DNA of 64,000 nt. Source: Streptomyces spiroverticillatus. Its GTDB lineage: Bacteria > Actinomycetota > Actinomycetes > Streptomycetales > Streptomycetaceae. The DNA is taken from contig BMUX01000017.1 in assembly GCA_014650415.1 (NCBI GenBank), positions 124,001 to 188,000 on the forward strand, in the 5' to 3' direction. A model generated the notes under the pieces. The model made no database searches and was not told the DNA's origin. It saw nothing but the letters and a program-made list of their open reading frames with translations. Made by a program: the position numbers and the translations under genes. Within the stretch, counting starts at the first letter, position 1, and each line of letters starts with the position of its first letter. Shown here in pieces: positions 15,948 to 24,590 of the stretch.

Positions 15948-17236
15948 AGGTCCTGTTCGTCTCCTTCCCGCACCACACCCACTACTTCTCGATGGTCCCG
16001 CTGGCCTCCGCCCTGCGGACCGCCGGACACGAGGTACGGGTGGCCAGCCACCCCGAGATCACCGACCAGATCACCGCGGCCGGCCTGACCGCCGTACCCG
16101 TCGGCGACGGCCCCTGGTACATGGACGACCCCTGGGCACCCGACCTCTTCGGCCAGCTCCTGGAGGAGGGGTCCGGGCTCGTCCAGGGCTTCGACTTCAC
16201 CGGCGAGGACCGCTCCCAGTGGACCCACGAGTCACTGCTCGCCCTGGAATCCCTCGCGGTGCCCGCCCTGTACGCCTCGGTGAGCAACGACGCCATGCTC
16301 GACGGCCTCGTGGACTACGCCCGGCACTGGGAGCCCGACCTGGTCGTCTGGGAGCAGCACACCTTCGCCGGGGCGGTCGTCGCCCGCGCCGTGGGAGCGG
16401 CGCACGCCCGCCTGCTGCACGGCATGGACATCACCGTGCGGGCCCGGCAGGAGTTCCTGCGGCTGAACGCCGAACTGCCGCCGGGAACCGCCCAGGACCC
16501 CACCGCCGAATGGCTCGGCCGGGTGCTGGAGCGGTACGCGCCCGGACTCGGCTTCGCCGAGGAGATGGTCACCGGCCAGTGGACCGTCGACATCACCCCG
16601 CCCAGCTCCCGCTACGACCTCGGCCTGCCCACGACCGGTGTGCGCTACGTCCCGCACAACGGCGCCTCCGTGGTGCCCGACTGGCTGCGCGCCCCGGCCG
16701 AAAAGCGACGGGTCTGCCTGACCCTGGGGGTCTCCGGCGAACTCGACACCGCGTTCTCCTTCGGCGAGGCGCTCGACGCGCTCGCCGACGTGGACGCCGA
16801 GATCGTCGCGACACTCGGCGGAGCGTCCCGCGAGGAGCTGGGCGCGGTCCCCGACAACGTCCGCCTGGTGGACTTCGTACCGCTCAACGACCTGCTGCCC
16901 ACCTGCGCTGCCGTCGTCCACCACGGCGGCATCGGCACCCGCTCCACCGCCGAACTCCACGGCGTGCCGCAGATCCTGCTCCCGTACGGCTGGGACACGG
17001 TCGCCAAGGCCCGCCGGGTCCAGGAACTGGGGTACGGGCTGTCCCTGCCCGCCCACGAACTGACCGCCGACGGCCTGCGCGCCGCGGTCCTGCGGCTGCT
17101 GGAGGAGCCCTCGTTCGCCGAGGCGGCCGCCAAGGTGCGCGCCGAGATCCTCGCCGAGCCGACGCCCAACGACCTGGTGCCAGTCCTGGAGCGGATGACG
17201 GCCGCCGCGCGCGCACCTCGGACGGTCGGCGGATGA
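15944..17236 (+). CDS. EryCIII/DesVII-type glycosyltransferase
   Basis: The 430-residue GT-B protein opens with MKVLFVSFPHHTHYFSMVPL and carries the C-terminal NDP-sugar motif VHHGGIGTRSTAELHGVPQ followed by LLPYGWD. These are hallmarks of actinobacterial macrolide/anthracycline deoxysugar transferases that need a P450-like partner protein; that partner is at 21161-22252. It would attach the deoxysugar made by the genes at 10808-14101 and 38950-41048 to the aglycone. It is the only glycosyltransferase in the window. Confidence 0.93.
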   Translation: MKVLFVSFPHHTHYFSMVPLASALRTAGHEVRVASHPEITDQITAAGLTAVPVGDGPWYMDDPWAPDLFGQLLEEGSGLVQGFDFTGEDRSQWTHESLLALESLAVPALYASVSNDAMLDGLVDYARHWEPDLVVWEQHTFAGAVVARAVGAAHARLLHGMDITVRARQEFLRLNAELPPGTAQDPTAEWLGRVLERYAPGLGFAEEMVTGQWTVDITPPSSRYDLGLPTTGVRYVPHNGASVVPDWLRAPAEKRRVCLTLGVSGELDTAFSFGEALDALADVDAEIVATLGGASREELGAVPDNVRLVDFVPLNDLLPTCAAVVHHGGIGTRSTAELHGVPQILLPYGWDTVAKARRVQELGYGLSLPAHELTADGLRAAVLRLLEEPSFAEAAAKVRAEILAEPTPNDLVPVLERMTAAARAPRTVGG

Positions 17237-17276
17237 CGGTCGCCGTCCTCGCCACGCAGACGTCCGCCCGCGCCCC

Positions 17277-18047
17277 TCAGACCACCGAGGCCGCGCCGTC
17301 CACCGCCACCACGGTGCCGCTGGCGTAGCCCGCCTCGGGCCGCGCCATCCGTACGATCCACCACGCCACGTCCTCGGGCCTGCCCACCCGGCCCGAGGGC
17401 GTGCGGGCGGCCGCCTGCTCCTGATGACGGGCGATCTCCTCGGCGCTCCAGCCCATGCGCTCACCGATCCCCGTGTCCGTCTCGCCCGGCGCCACCCCCA
17501 CCGCACGAATGCCGCGCGGCGCCAGCTCCACCGCCCAGGTGCGCACCAGGAAGTCCAGCGCCACCTTGGTCGCCCCGTACAGGGACAGACCCGGGAACGC
17601 CCGCCGGCCCAGCGTGGCCGCAGTGCCCACGCCCACCACCGTGCCGCCCGCGGCCTCCAGCCCGCCCAGCGCCGCCCGCGTCAGCAACAGCGGTGCCAGC
17701 AGGTTCGTCTCCACCTGCCGCCACGCCGCGTCCCGGGTCAGGGATCCGGCGGGCTCGGGCAGCACGGCCGCCGCGTTGTGTACGAGTACGTCGATGCGCC
17801 CCCACGACTCCATGGCCGCAGCCGCGATGTGCTCTGCGGCGCCCGGCGCCGTGAGGTCCGCCGTCAAGGTCCGGATCCCGGGGTGACCGGCGGCCGTCGC
17901 CGCCAGGCTGCGCCCGGTGCGCCCCACGATCAGGACCTCGGCGCCCTCGGCGGCGAAGGCCCGCGCGGTCGCCCGCCCGATGCCCGTCCCGCCCCCGGTG
18001 ACGACGACCGTGCGCCGCGATGCACCACTGCCGGTGATATGTGTCAT
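17277..18047 (-). CDS. Short-chain dehydrogenase/reductase (paralogue of 7198 gene)
   Basis: A 256-residue SDR with cofactor loop TGGGTGIG, HNAA and YGATK. It is clearly related to the SDR at 7198-7983 over the whole length. The strand that carries the catalytic Ser in the paralogue (VNVSSAGSLGRRAW) reads VGVGTAATLGRRAF here, so the Ser is replaced by Thr or lost. It may still be active through Thr or may have a reduced or structural role. It is convergent with the glycosyltransferase, 40 bp apart, and divergent from the MFS transporter. Confidence 0.85.
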   Translation of the reverse strand: MTHITGSGASRRTVVVTGGGTGIGRATARAFAAEGAEVLIVGRTGRSLAATAAGHPGIRTLTADLTAPGAAEHIAAAAMESWGRIDVLVHNAAAVLPEPAGSLTRDAAWRQVETNLLAPLLLTRAALGGLEAAGGTVVGVGTAATLGRRAFPGLSLYGATKVALDFLVRTWAVELAPRGIRAVGVAPGETDTGIGERMGWSAEEIARHQEQAAARTPSGRVGRPEDVAWWIVRMARPEAGYASGTVVAVDGAASVV

Positions 18048-18234
18048 GCCCACGGACGCTAGCCACCCGTACTCGAAGGCCGCTCTAGCGCCCGTTGCGA
18101 AGGTGTCCTGGCCGAAAGGCGTCAGAGCCTGTGCCTCCACCACGCGCGGCCGGCTCTCGCGAGCCCCGACGCCCGCCCCATCCCCGCTCCGCCGCAGTGG
18201 CGGTCCGCCGTCGAACCCTTCCAGGAGGCCAGGC

Positions 18235-19710
18235 ATGTCCGTGCACACGTCGAAAGTCCCGGTGCCCCGGCCGCTGTTGGCGGCACCCGGGCGCAGCACG
18301 GTGCGCGCGGGCACCGCACTCGCCCTGCTCGCCGGGTGCAACGCCATGGTGCTGCTCGACGAGTCGATGGTGCAGATCGCCCTGCCCGGCATGAGCCAGG
18401 GACTGGGCCTGACCCCCGTCGGCCTCGGCTGGGTCGTCAACGCCTACCTGCTGACCTTCGGCGGACTGCTGCTGCTCGGCGGACGCATGGGCGACCTGCT
18501 GGGCCGGCGCAGGGTCTTCCTCGCCGGGGTCGCCCTGTTCACCGTGGCCGCGGCGCTGCGCGGCGCCGCCACCACGGGCGAGTTCCTGATCGCCGTACGG
18601 GCCGTCCAGGGCATCGGCTCCGCCCTCGCCGCGCCCAGCGCGCTGGCCCTCGTACTGAGCATGTTCGGCGACGAAGGCGCACGCAAAAAGGCCATCGCCC
18701 TCTACATGGCCGTCGGGGCCGCCAGCACCGCGGGCGGACTGCTGCTGGCGGGCACCTTCTCCTCGCTCGGCTCCTGGCAGTGGATGCTGCTGCTGAACGT
18801 CCCCCTCGGCCTGCTGATCCTGCTGCTGGCACCGCTGGTGATCGAGGAGACCGCCCCCAGCCGCGGCCGGTTCGACCTGGCGGGCGCCCTGGTGTCGACC
18901 CTGGGCGCGGTGGCGCTCGTGTTCGGGCTGACCCGGGCCGCCGAACACCCCTGGACGGACCCCACGGTCGCCGGCCCGCTGGTCGCGGGAGCGGCACTGT
19001 TGCTCCTCTTCTGGCGCATCGAACGCAAGGCCCGTCAGCCCATCGTGGTGCTGCGCCTGTTCGCCGACCGCAACCGCACCTGGGCGTTCGCCGCCACCTT
19101 CGCCGTCCAGGGCTCCCTGATCGGTACCGGCTTCTTCCTCGTCCAGTTCCTCCAGCAGTTCGCCGGCTACAGCCCGCTGCTCTCGGCGGCGGCGCTGACG
19201 CCGGTCGCCGCCGCGATGATGAGCATGTCCGCGGCGGCCGTCTGGCTGGAACGGCGGCTCGGGCCGCGCACCCTGCTGCTCGCCGGCTCCCTGCTGCTGA
19301 TCGCCTCCAACGTGTGGCTGTCCCGGCTGACCCCGGACTTCGGGTACGCCGCGGAGGTCCTGCCGGCACTGCTGCTGTTCGGCACCGGCATGGCGTGGTG
19401 CGTCGTACCCTCCGTCATCCTCGCCACCTCCGGCCTGCACGAGGACGAGGCGGGCGCCGCCTCCAGCGTGCACAACACCCTGCAGACCCTCGGCGCCTCG
19501 CTCGGCCTCGCCCTGCTGGTGACCGTCGGCACCCAGGCCGGACAGGACGCCCAGCAGTCCCTGCCGGCCGGCACCTCGCCCGAGGAGGCCCTCGGCCAGG
19601 TGTTCGTGCACAGCATGTCGGCCAGCTTCCTGGCCGGAGCCGCCTTCGCCGCGGCCGCGTTCGTCATCGCCCTGTTCGTCCGGCCCTCCGGTGCCGCCGC
19701 GCACGCGTAA
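18235..19710 (+). CDS. MFS drug exporter (DHA2, 14-TM type)
   Basis: The 491-residue protein has about 14 hydrophobic segments and DHA2-family markers: LDESMVQIALP in TM1, LGRRRVFLAGVALF after TM2/TM3, and VQGIGSALAAPSALAL in TM4. An AGGAGG site precedes the ATG at 18235. Proton-driven export of the cluster product, and hence self-resistance, is the expected role. It is followed by a second transporter gene and the monooxygenase-like gene on the same strand. Confidence 0.9.
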   Translation: MSVHTSKVPVPRPLLAAPGRSTVRAGTALALLAGCNAMVLLDESMVQIALPGMSQGLGLTPVGLGWVVNAYLLTFGGLLLLGGRMGDLLGRRRVFLAGVALFTVAAALRGAATTGEFLIAVRAVQGIGSALAAPSALALVLSMFGDEGARKKAIALYMAVGAASTAGGLLLAGTFSSLGSWQWMLLLNVPLGLLILLLAPLVIEETAPSRGRFDLAGALVSTLGAVALVFGLTRAAEHPWTDPTVAGPLVAGAALLLLFWRIERKARQPIVVLRLFADRNRTWAFAATFAVQGSLIGTGFFLVQFLQQFAGYSPLLSAAALTPVAAAMMSMSAAAVWLERRLGPRTLLLAGSLLLIASNVWLSRLTPDFGYAAEVLPALLLFGTGMAWCVVPSVILATSGLHEDEAGAASSVHNTLQTLGASLGLALLVTVGTQAGQDAQQSLPAGTSPEEALGQVFVHSMSASFLAGAAFAAAAFVIALFVRPSGAAAHA

Positions 19711-19720
19711 CAGACAGCCC

Positions 19721-19767
19721 ACTCGGGACAGATGACAGCCCACTCGGGACAGAAAACTCGGGACAGA
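19721..19767 (+). repeat. Three copies of a 12-bp direct repeat upstream of the EamA gene
   Basis: ACTCGGGACAGA occurs at 19721, 19742 and 19756, in the gap between the MFS gene and the GTG start of the EamA transporter. The copies sit just before the ribosome site. A regulatory or RNA role is possible but not shown. Confidence 0.6.
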
Positions 19768-19782
19768 AAAGGAGAAACAGTC

Positions 19783-20739
19783 GTGCGGTTTGGCTCCCTG
19801 GCGCGTTTCAGCGTCGTCGGGCTGATGTGGGGCATCAGCTACTTCTGGATCAAAATCGTCTTCCAGGGCCTGAACTCGGCGCAGTTCAGCTTCTTCCGGA
19901 TCCTCGTCGGCGCCGTCGCCATGCTCGGGGTGCTGATGTTCAGCGGCACCCGGCTGCCGCGCCGCCCCGCGGTCTGGGGCCAGTTGGTGCTGATCGCCTT
20001 CCTGGCCAACGCGCTGCCCGTCCTGCTGGTCGAGCTCGTGGACGACGCCCTGGGCGCCGACGCGGGCATGGTCTCGGTGTTCAACGCGAGCGTCCCGCTG
20101 TGCGTGGTCGTGCTGTACCTGGCGCGCCGCCGCACCGGACGCCTCCCGGTGACCCTCCTTGCGGGTCTGCTCGTCGGCTTCGCCGGAGTCCTCGTGCTGT
20201 ACGCGCCCTGGAACGCCGGGGCCCAGTGGCTCTCGGCGGCCGCGGCCGTCAACGCCGTCGCCGCGCTCGCCTACGGCTGGTCCATGCTGCTGATGGAGAA
20301 GCTGATGCGGCCGGTCGCCGAGGAGGGCCAGGACATGCACCCCCTGGTCCTGGCCACCTCACAGGCCGTCATCGGGGTGGGCTGGGCCGCGATCAACATG
20401 CCGGGCGGCGGCTTCGACCGCGCCCCGCAGTTCTCCCTCGCCATCGTCGGCGCGCTCCTGGTGCTCGGCGTCCTCAACACCGGCCTGGTGTACATGTGCT
20501 TCGCCTGGCTGATCCGCGACGAGGGCGCCGCCAAGGCCTCCAGCGTGCTGTACGTCGTGCCCGTGGTGCTCACCCTGGGCATGGTCGTGCTGGAGAACTA
20601 CCGGCTCTCCGGGCGCGAGGTGATCGGCATGGCCGTCATCGCCCTCGGCGTGGTGCTCGCCCGGCTCCCGCAGCGCACCACCGCCGCCGACACCCCTGCG
20701 GTCCGGCCCCTGGCCGAGCCGACGCCCACCACCCGCTGA
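19783..20739 (+). CDS. EamA/DMT-family transporter
   Basis: The 318-residue protein has about ten transmembrane helices in two EamA repeats: the first contains MWGISYFWIKIVFQGLNSAQ, the second LNTGLVYMCFAWLI and a final GMAVIALGVVLARL. GTG at 19783 was chosen because AAAAGGAGAA lies just upstream. Drug/metabolite transporters of this class export small molecules. Its place between the MFS exporter and cluster enzymes suggests a second export route, substrate unknown. Confidence 0.85.
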   Translation: MRFGSLARFSVVGLMWGISYFWIKIVFQGLNSAQFSFFRILVGAVAMLGVLMFSGTRLPRRPAVWGQLVLIAFLANALPVLLVELVDDALGADAGMVSVFNASVPLCVVVLYLARRRTGRLPVTLLAGLLVGFAGVLVLYAPWNAGAQWLSAAAAVNAVAALAYGWSMLLMEKLMRPVAEEGQDMHPLVLATSQAVIGVGWAAINMPGGGFDRAPQFSLAIVGALLVLGVLNTGLVYMCFAWLIRDEGAAKASSVLYVVPVVLTLGMVVLENYRLSGREVIGMAVIALGVVLARLPQRTTAADTPAVRPLAEPTPTTR

Positions 20740-20762
20740 GCAGCCGAGACGAGGACCCCGCC

Positions 20763-21053
20763 TTGATCACCTTCATCAACCGCTTCACCGTCACCGGACC
20801 GGCCGAGGAGTTCGAGCAGGCCTTCGACGAGACGTCCGCGTTCTTCGCCGCCCAGCCCGGCTTCGTACGCCACCGCCTGATGCGACACCTCCAGGACCCC
20901 GGCGCGTACGTCAACGTCGCCGAATGGCAGGACGAGGAATCCTTCCGTACGGCCCTGGACCGGCCCGAGTTCACCGCCCACCGCGCCGCGCTGAGGGCGC
21001 TCAGCACCAGCGATCCGAACCTCTACGTCCCGCTGTACGAGCGGTCCGCCTGA
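20763..21053 (+). CDS. Antibiotic-biosynthesis-monooxygenase (ABM) fold protein
   Basis: This 96-residue protein opens with LITFINRFTV and has QPGFVRHRLMRHLQDPGAYVNVAEWQDEESFRTAL, the dimeric ferredoxin-like alpha/beta barrel of ABM proteins such as ActVA-Orf6 and SnoaB. Cofactor-free relatives oxidise anthrone rings to quinones using oxygen. The start is a TTG at 20763, as no ATG or GTG lies in frame nearby. Quinone formation on the polyketide core would fit, but other ABM proteins have different roles. Confidence 0.8.
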   Translation: MITFINRFTVTGPAEEFEQAFDETSAFFAAQPGFVRHRLMRHLQDPGAYVNVAEWQDEESFRTALDRPEFTAHRAALRALSTSDPNLYVPLYERSA

Positions 21054-21085
21054 GCGCTCGTGGATCGTGGAGCGGGACCCGTACG

Positions 21086-21124
21086 CACGACGCCCGGCCG
21101 GGCAGCTCCCGGCCGGGCGTCGTG
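21086..21124. terminator. Bidirectional hairpin terminator
   Basis: A perfect 17-bp stem (CACGACGCCCGGCCGGG and its complement) with loop CAGCT lies between the ABM gene (+) and the P450-like gene (-). The arm CGCCCGGCCGGG is shared with the hairpin at 7142-7187. Confidence 0.9.
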
Positions 21125-21160
21125 TCACGTACGGGCGACCCCTCAGAGCCGTACGGGAAG

Positions 21161-22252
21161 TCAGAGCCGTACGGGAAGCCTCAGCAGCCCGCCCGTCACC
21201 GGGGTCCGCCGGGAACGCACCGCAGGGCCGGCCGCCCGCAGCCCCGGGCGCGCCGCCGCGAGAGCGGTCAGCACCGTCTCCGCGACGGCCGTCCCGAACG
21301 GGTCCAGTGCACTTCCGTACGGTGCGGGGACCAGCGCCCGCACCCCGTCCGGCAGGACCCGGCCGGGAGCGAAGACGTCGGCCTCCTCGAACGCCTGCGG
21401 GTCGCGGTTGGCCGCACCGACGACCACGGCCACCTCGTCCCCGGCCGCGATCCTCTGCCCGGCCACCTCGGCCTCGGCGGCCGCCGTGAACACCTGCACC
21501 TTCACCGGCGCATCGTGCCGCAGCGTCTCCGCCACCACCTGCGCCGCGCGCCCACGACCCCGCTCCACGAGCAGCGCCCACTCCTGCGGAGCGGCGACCA
21601 GCGCGCCCAGCGCCCCGGCGAGCAACTCCCGGGCTGCACGCACCTGCACCACCGCCTCCCGCACGGCCCCCTCGCCCAGCACCTCGCGCAGCTCGGCCAC
21701 GGCGGCCGACAACCGCACGGCGTCCGGGTAGGCGGGCGGGGCCAGCGCCGCGTCGAGCGCACCGGAGGCCGCCGTCAGCGCCCCGGTCAGCCGCTCCCGG
21801 TCCGCACCCGTGAGACCGTGCAGGTCCGCCAGCACCTCGGCGGGAACACGGGCGGCGACGTCGGCGACGAGATCCGCCTCCCCGCCCGGCCCCTCCCACA
21901 GCCGTACGCACGCCTGCTGCGCCAGCTCCCGCACCCGGTCCGCGTCGGGCCGCCCCGCCGGATCCGGGGCGGGCAGCCCCGCGTCCCAGGCCACCGCGGG
22001 CGAGGCGGCACCGGCCGCCGCCGGCAGGGCCAGCAGTTCGGCGGCGACGCCGTACCGGGCACCCACCCAGGTGCCCAGACTGCTGCGCCACAGCGGCCCG
22101 GCCTCCCGGAGCGCGGCGTAGTGCTCCTGCGGCCCCGCCGCGTCGTACCCGCGCAGCAGCGCGGCGTACCGGTCGCCCTGCGCCCCGCGCAACCAGTGGA
22201 TTCCCTGGACGAGCTGGAGCCGGCGGCCCAGCTCCTTCTCCGCCACGACCAT
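21161..22252 (-). CDS. P450-derived glycosyltransferase activator (EryCII/DesVIII/AknT-like)
   Basis: The 363-residue protein is shorter than a P450 and keeps the ExxR-type K-helix (AETLRHDAP) and the following ANRDPQAFEEADVFAPGR meander. The heme-binding loop, where the Cys ligand should lie, reads PYGSALDPFGTAVAETVL with no Cys. Such heme-less P450 relatives bind and activate EryCIII-type glycosyltransferases; the matching transferase is at 15944. The ATG at 22252 follows GAGGGGAGC. It is divergent from the E1-alpha gene. Confidence 0.88.
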   Translation of the reverse strand: MVVAEKELGRRLQLVQGIHWLRGAQGDRYAALLRGYDAAGPQEHYAALREAGPLWRSSLGTWVGARYGVAAELLALPAAAGAASPAVAWDAGLPAPDPAGRPDADRVRELAQQACVRLWEGPGGEADLVADVAARVPAEVLADLHGLTGADRERLTGALTAASGALDAALAPPAYPDAVRLSAAVAELREVLGEGAVREAVVQVRAARELLAGALGALVAAPQEWALLVERGRGRAAQVVAETLRHDAPVKVQVFTAAAEAEVAGQRIAAGDEVAVVVGAANRDPQAFEEADVFAPGRVLPDGVRALVPAPYGSALDPFGTAVAETVLTALAAARPGLRAAGPAVRSRRTPVTGGLLRLPVRL

Positions 22253-22441
22253 CGTCGAGCTCCCCTCTTCCCTCGCGGGCACGTGCGCGCCGCGGGCACG
22301 GCGCAGGCTAGGCGGCCCCGGCGGAGGATCGGTCGAGCGCAGGGGCCGCCCGCCGCTCCGCCCCGGCTCCAGAAGTGCTCGACCGAACCCGGCGACGATC
22401 ACCACTCGGTCGTTGAGTCGAGCCTGGAGGTGGCGTCGGTC

Positions 22442-23488
22442 GTGCCGATTCCCAACACAACCGAGGACCCGGTGGCGCATCCGGCAGCGCTGCTGAGGGA
22501 GATGGTGCGCATCCGCTGCGTCGAGGAGGAACTGGCCGACTTCTACCGCGACGAGCAGGAGATGCGTACCCCGGTGCACTTCTCCGTGGGCCAGGAGGCC
22601 GCCGCCGTCGGAGTCTGCGCCGCCCTGCGGGAGAACGACCTCGTCTACACCGGGCACCGCAGCCACGCCGCGTACCTCGCCAAGGGCGGGGACCTCACCG
22701 GCATGGTCGCCGAGCTGTACGGCAAGGAGACGGGCTGTTCGAACGGGCGCGGCGGGTCGGTGCACCTCACCGACCGGTCCGTCGGCTTCGCCGGATCGGC
22801 CGCCATCCTCGGCGAGATGATCTCCGTGGCCACCGGTGCCGCGTGGGCCCTCGCCCAGCAGGGCTCCTCGCAGGTCGTCGTCACCTTCTTCGGCGACGGG
22901 GCCTCCGAGGAGGGCGTCTTCCACGAGTCCCTCAACTTCGCCGCCGTGCACCGTGTTCCGGTCATCTACGTCTGCGAGAACAACGCGTACTCGATCTCCT
23001 CCCCGCTCTCGGCCCGCCAGCCGGCGAACTCCCCGGGCACCGGTATCACCGAGCGGGCCCGGGCGTACGGGATCACCGCCGAACGCCTCGACGGCAACGA
23101 CGTCGCCCTCGTCCACGAGGCCACCCGGCGGGCCACCGCCCACTGCCGGGCGGGCCTCGGCCCGTACGTCCTGGAACTGGACACCTACCGCTGGCGCGAA
23201 CACGTCGGCCCCGGCTTCGACACCGGCATCGACCGCCCCGAGCCCGAGGTCGAACAGTGGCTGGAGCGCTGCCCGGTCCGCCGCGGCACGGCGGCCCTGC
23301 AAGCATCGGCGCCGGACGCCCAGGAGCCGACCGCCCAGGAACCCACTGCCGAGGAACTCGTCGCCCGCTGGGACGCGGAGTTCCGCGACGAGGCCCGTCG
23401 CGCGGTCGCCGCCGCCAAGGCCGCCCCCTACCCCACCGCGGACCGACTGACCGACGGGGCCTACGGGCGCCCGGCCGTCGCGAACTGA
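22442..23488 (+). CDS. Thiamine-diphosphate E1 alpha subunit (pyruvate/acetoin dehydrogenase type)
   Basis: About 348 residues match E1-alpha: MVRIRCVEEEL near the N-terminus, GHRSHAAYLAKGGDL, and the ThDP/Mg motif GDGASEEG...CENNA at residues 151-181. GTG at 22442 or 22472 could start the protein; the ribosome site favours neither clearly. No lipoyl E2 or E3 gene is nearby, so this is not a normal dehydrogenase complex. E1-like pairs in natural-product clusters (for example avilamycin AviB1/AviB2) add a two-carbon unit from pyruvate to a keto sugar, giving branched octoses. With the deoxysugar genes here, that is the likely role. Confidence 0.85.
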   Translation: MPIPNTTEDPVAHPAALLREMVRIRCVEEELADFYRDEQEMRTPVHFSVGQEAAAVGVCAALRENDLVYTGHRSHAAYLAKGGDLTGMVAELYGKETGCSNGRGGSVHLTDRSVGFAGSAAILGEMISVATGAAWALAQQGSSQVVVTFFGDGASEEGVFHESLNFAAVHRVPVIYVCENNAYSISSPLSARQPANSPGTGITERARAYGITAERLDGNDVALVHEATRRATAHCRAGLGPYVLELDTYRWREHVGPGFDTGIDRPEPEVEQWLERCPVRRGTAALQASAPDAQEPTAQEPTAEELVARWDAEFRDEARRAVAAAKAAPYPTADRLTDGAYGRPAVAN

Positions 23489-23501
23489 GCAGGAGCGCAC
23501 C

Positions 23502-24539
23502 ATGAGCCGCACGCTCACCTACTGGCAGGCGATCGCCGAGGGCACCGTCCAGGCGATGGAGGCCGACCCGAGCATCCTGGTCGCCGGACAGAACGTCGAC
23601 GACCACAAGGGCTCCTACGGCACCACCCGCCCGGCCTTCGAACGCTTCGGCGCCCGGCGGGTCGTCGACACCCCCAACAGCGAGAACGCCGTGGCCGGCA
23701 TCTGCATCGGCGCCGCCGACCAGGGACTGCGCCCCCTCGTGGTGCACACCCGGGCCGACTTCATGTTCCTGGCCATGGACGCGATGATCAACCTGGCGTC
23801 CAAGTGGCGCTACATGTACGGCGACAAGGGCGGCGTGCCCGTCGTCATGCGCGGCGTCGTCGGCCGCGGCTGGGGGCAGGGCGCCACCCACTCCCAAAGC
23901 CTGCACGCGACGTTCGGCCACTTCCCCGGCCTGTACGTCGCCGCGCCCGCCTCCCCGGCCGACGCCAAGGGACTGCTGGCCGCCGCCCTCCAGGCGGACA
24001 CCCCGGTGGTGCTGATGGAGAACCGCTCGCTCTACCCGATCGAGGGCGAGGTGCCCGAGGAACTCACCCCGGTGCCCTTCGGAGTGGGCCGGCTGGCCCG
24101 CCACGGCACCGACGTGACCGTGGTCGCCGCCTCGCTGATGGTCCACGAGGCCGAACGCGCCGCCGACCTCCTCGCCCGGCAGGGCGTCAGCGTCGAGGTG
24201 GTGGACGTACGCAGCATCCGGCCGCTGGACGAGGACCTCATCTGCGAGTCCGTCGCCCGCACCGGCCGCGTCGTCGTCGCCGACACGAGCTGGGCACGCT
24301 ACGGCTTCTCGGCCGAGGTCGCCGCGGTGATCGCCGAACGCATCCCCGGCGAACTGCGCGCCCCGGTCCGCCGGATCACGCCCCCCGACTGCCCCGCCCC
24401 GGTGTCCTGGCCGCTGGAGGAGGCCTTCCACCCCAGCGCCGCGAAGATCGCCGAGGCCTGCCTCGACCTGGTGGGCTCCGACGGGATCACCGTGCCCGTA
24501 CTGACCGGGGTGGACGCCGGATTCAGCGGACCGTACTGA
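23502..24539 (+). CDS. Thiamine-diphosphate E1 beta subunit (pyruvate/acetoin dehydrogenase type)
   Basis: The 345-residue protein has the two-domain transketolase-like structure of E1-beta: TYWQAIAEGTVQAMEADP, SENAVAGICIGAA, MYGDKGGVPVVMRGVVGRGWGQGATHSQ and the C-terminal LDEDLICESVARTGRVVVADTSW. It starts 14 bp after the alpha subunit with GCAGGAGC as ribosome site, so the two form an alpha2beta2 enzyme. The partner's role in two-carbon transfer to the sugar is inferred from the missing E2/E3 and from context. Confidence 0.88.
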   Translation: MSRTLTYWQAIAEGTVQAMEADPSILVAGQNVDDHKGSYGTTRPAFERFGARRVVDTPNSENAVAGICIGAADQGLRPLVVHTRADFMFLAMDAMINLASKWRYMYGDKGGVPVVMRGVVGRGWGQGATHSQSLHATFGHFPGLYVAAPASPADAKGLLAAALQADTPVVLMENRSLYPIEGEVPEELTPVPFGVGRLARHGTDVTVVAASLMVHEAERAADLLARQGVSVEVVDVRSIRPLDEDLICESVARTGRVVVADTSWARYGFSAEVAAVIAERIPGELRAPVRRITPPDCPAPVSWPLEEAFHPSAAKIAEACLDLVGSDGITVPVLTGVDAGFSGPY

Positions 24540-24590
24540 TCCGTACCCCGCCCCCCCCACACCCACCCGAGCGAGCGAAAGGCACGAGAC

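Noticed and set aside
9281..17236. An 8-kb continuous open frame on the plus strand
   Set aside because: It runs through several well-supported genes in other frames and on the other strand. Only its last part (from 15944) is real, encoding the glycosyltransferase; the rest is Arg/Pro/Gly-rich, as expected for shadow frames in high-GC DNA.
21161..22252. Functional cytochrome P450
   Set aside because: No heme-binding Cys motif and the protein is short; the pattern fits a glycosyltransferase activator.
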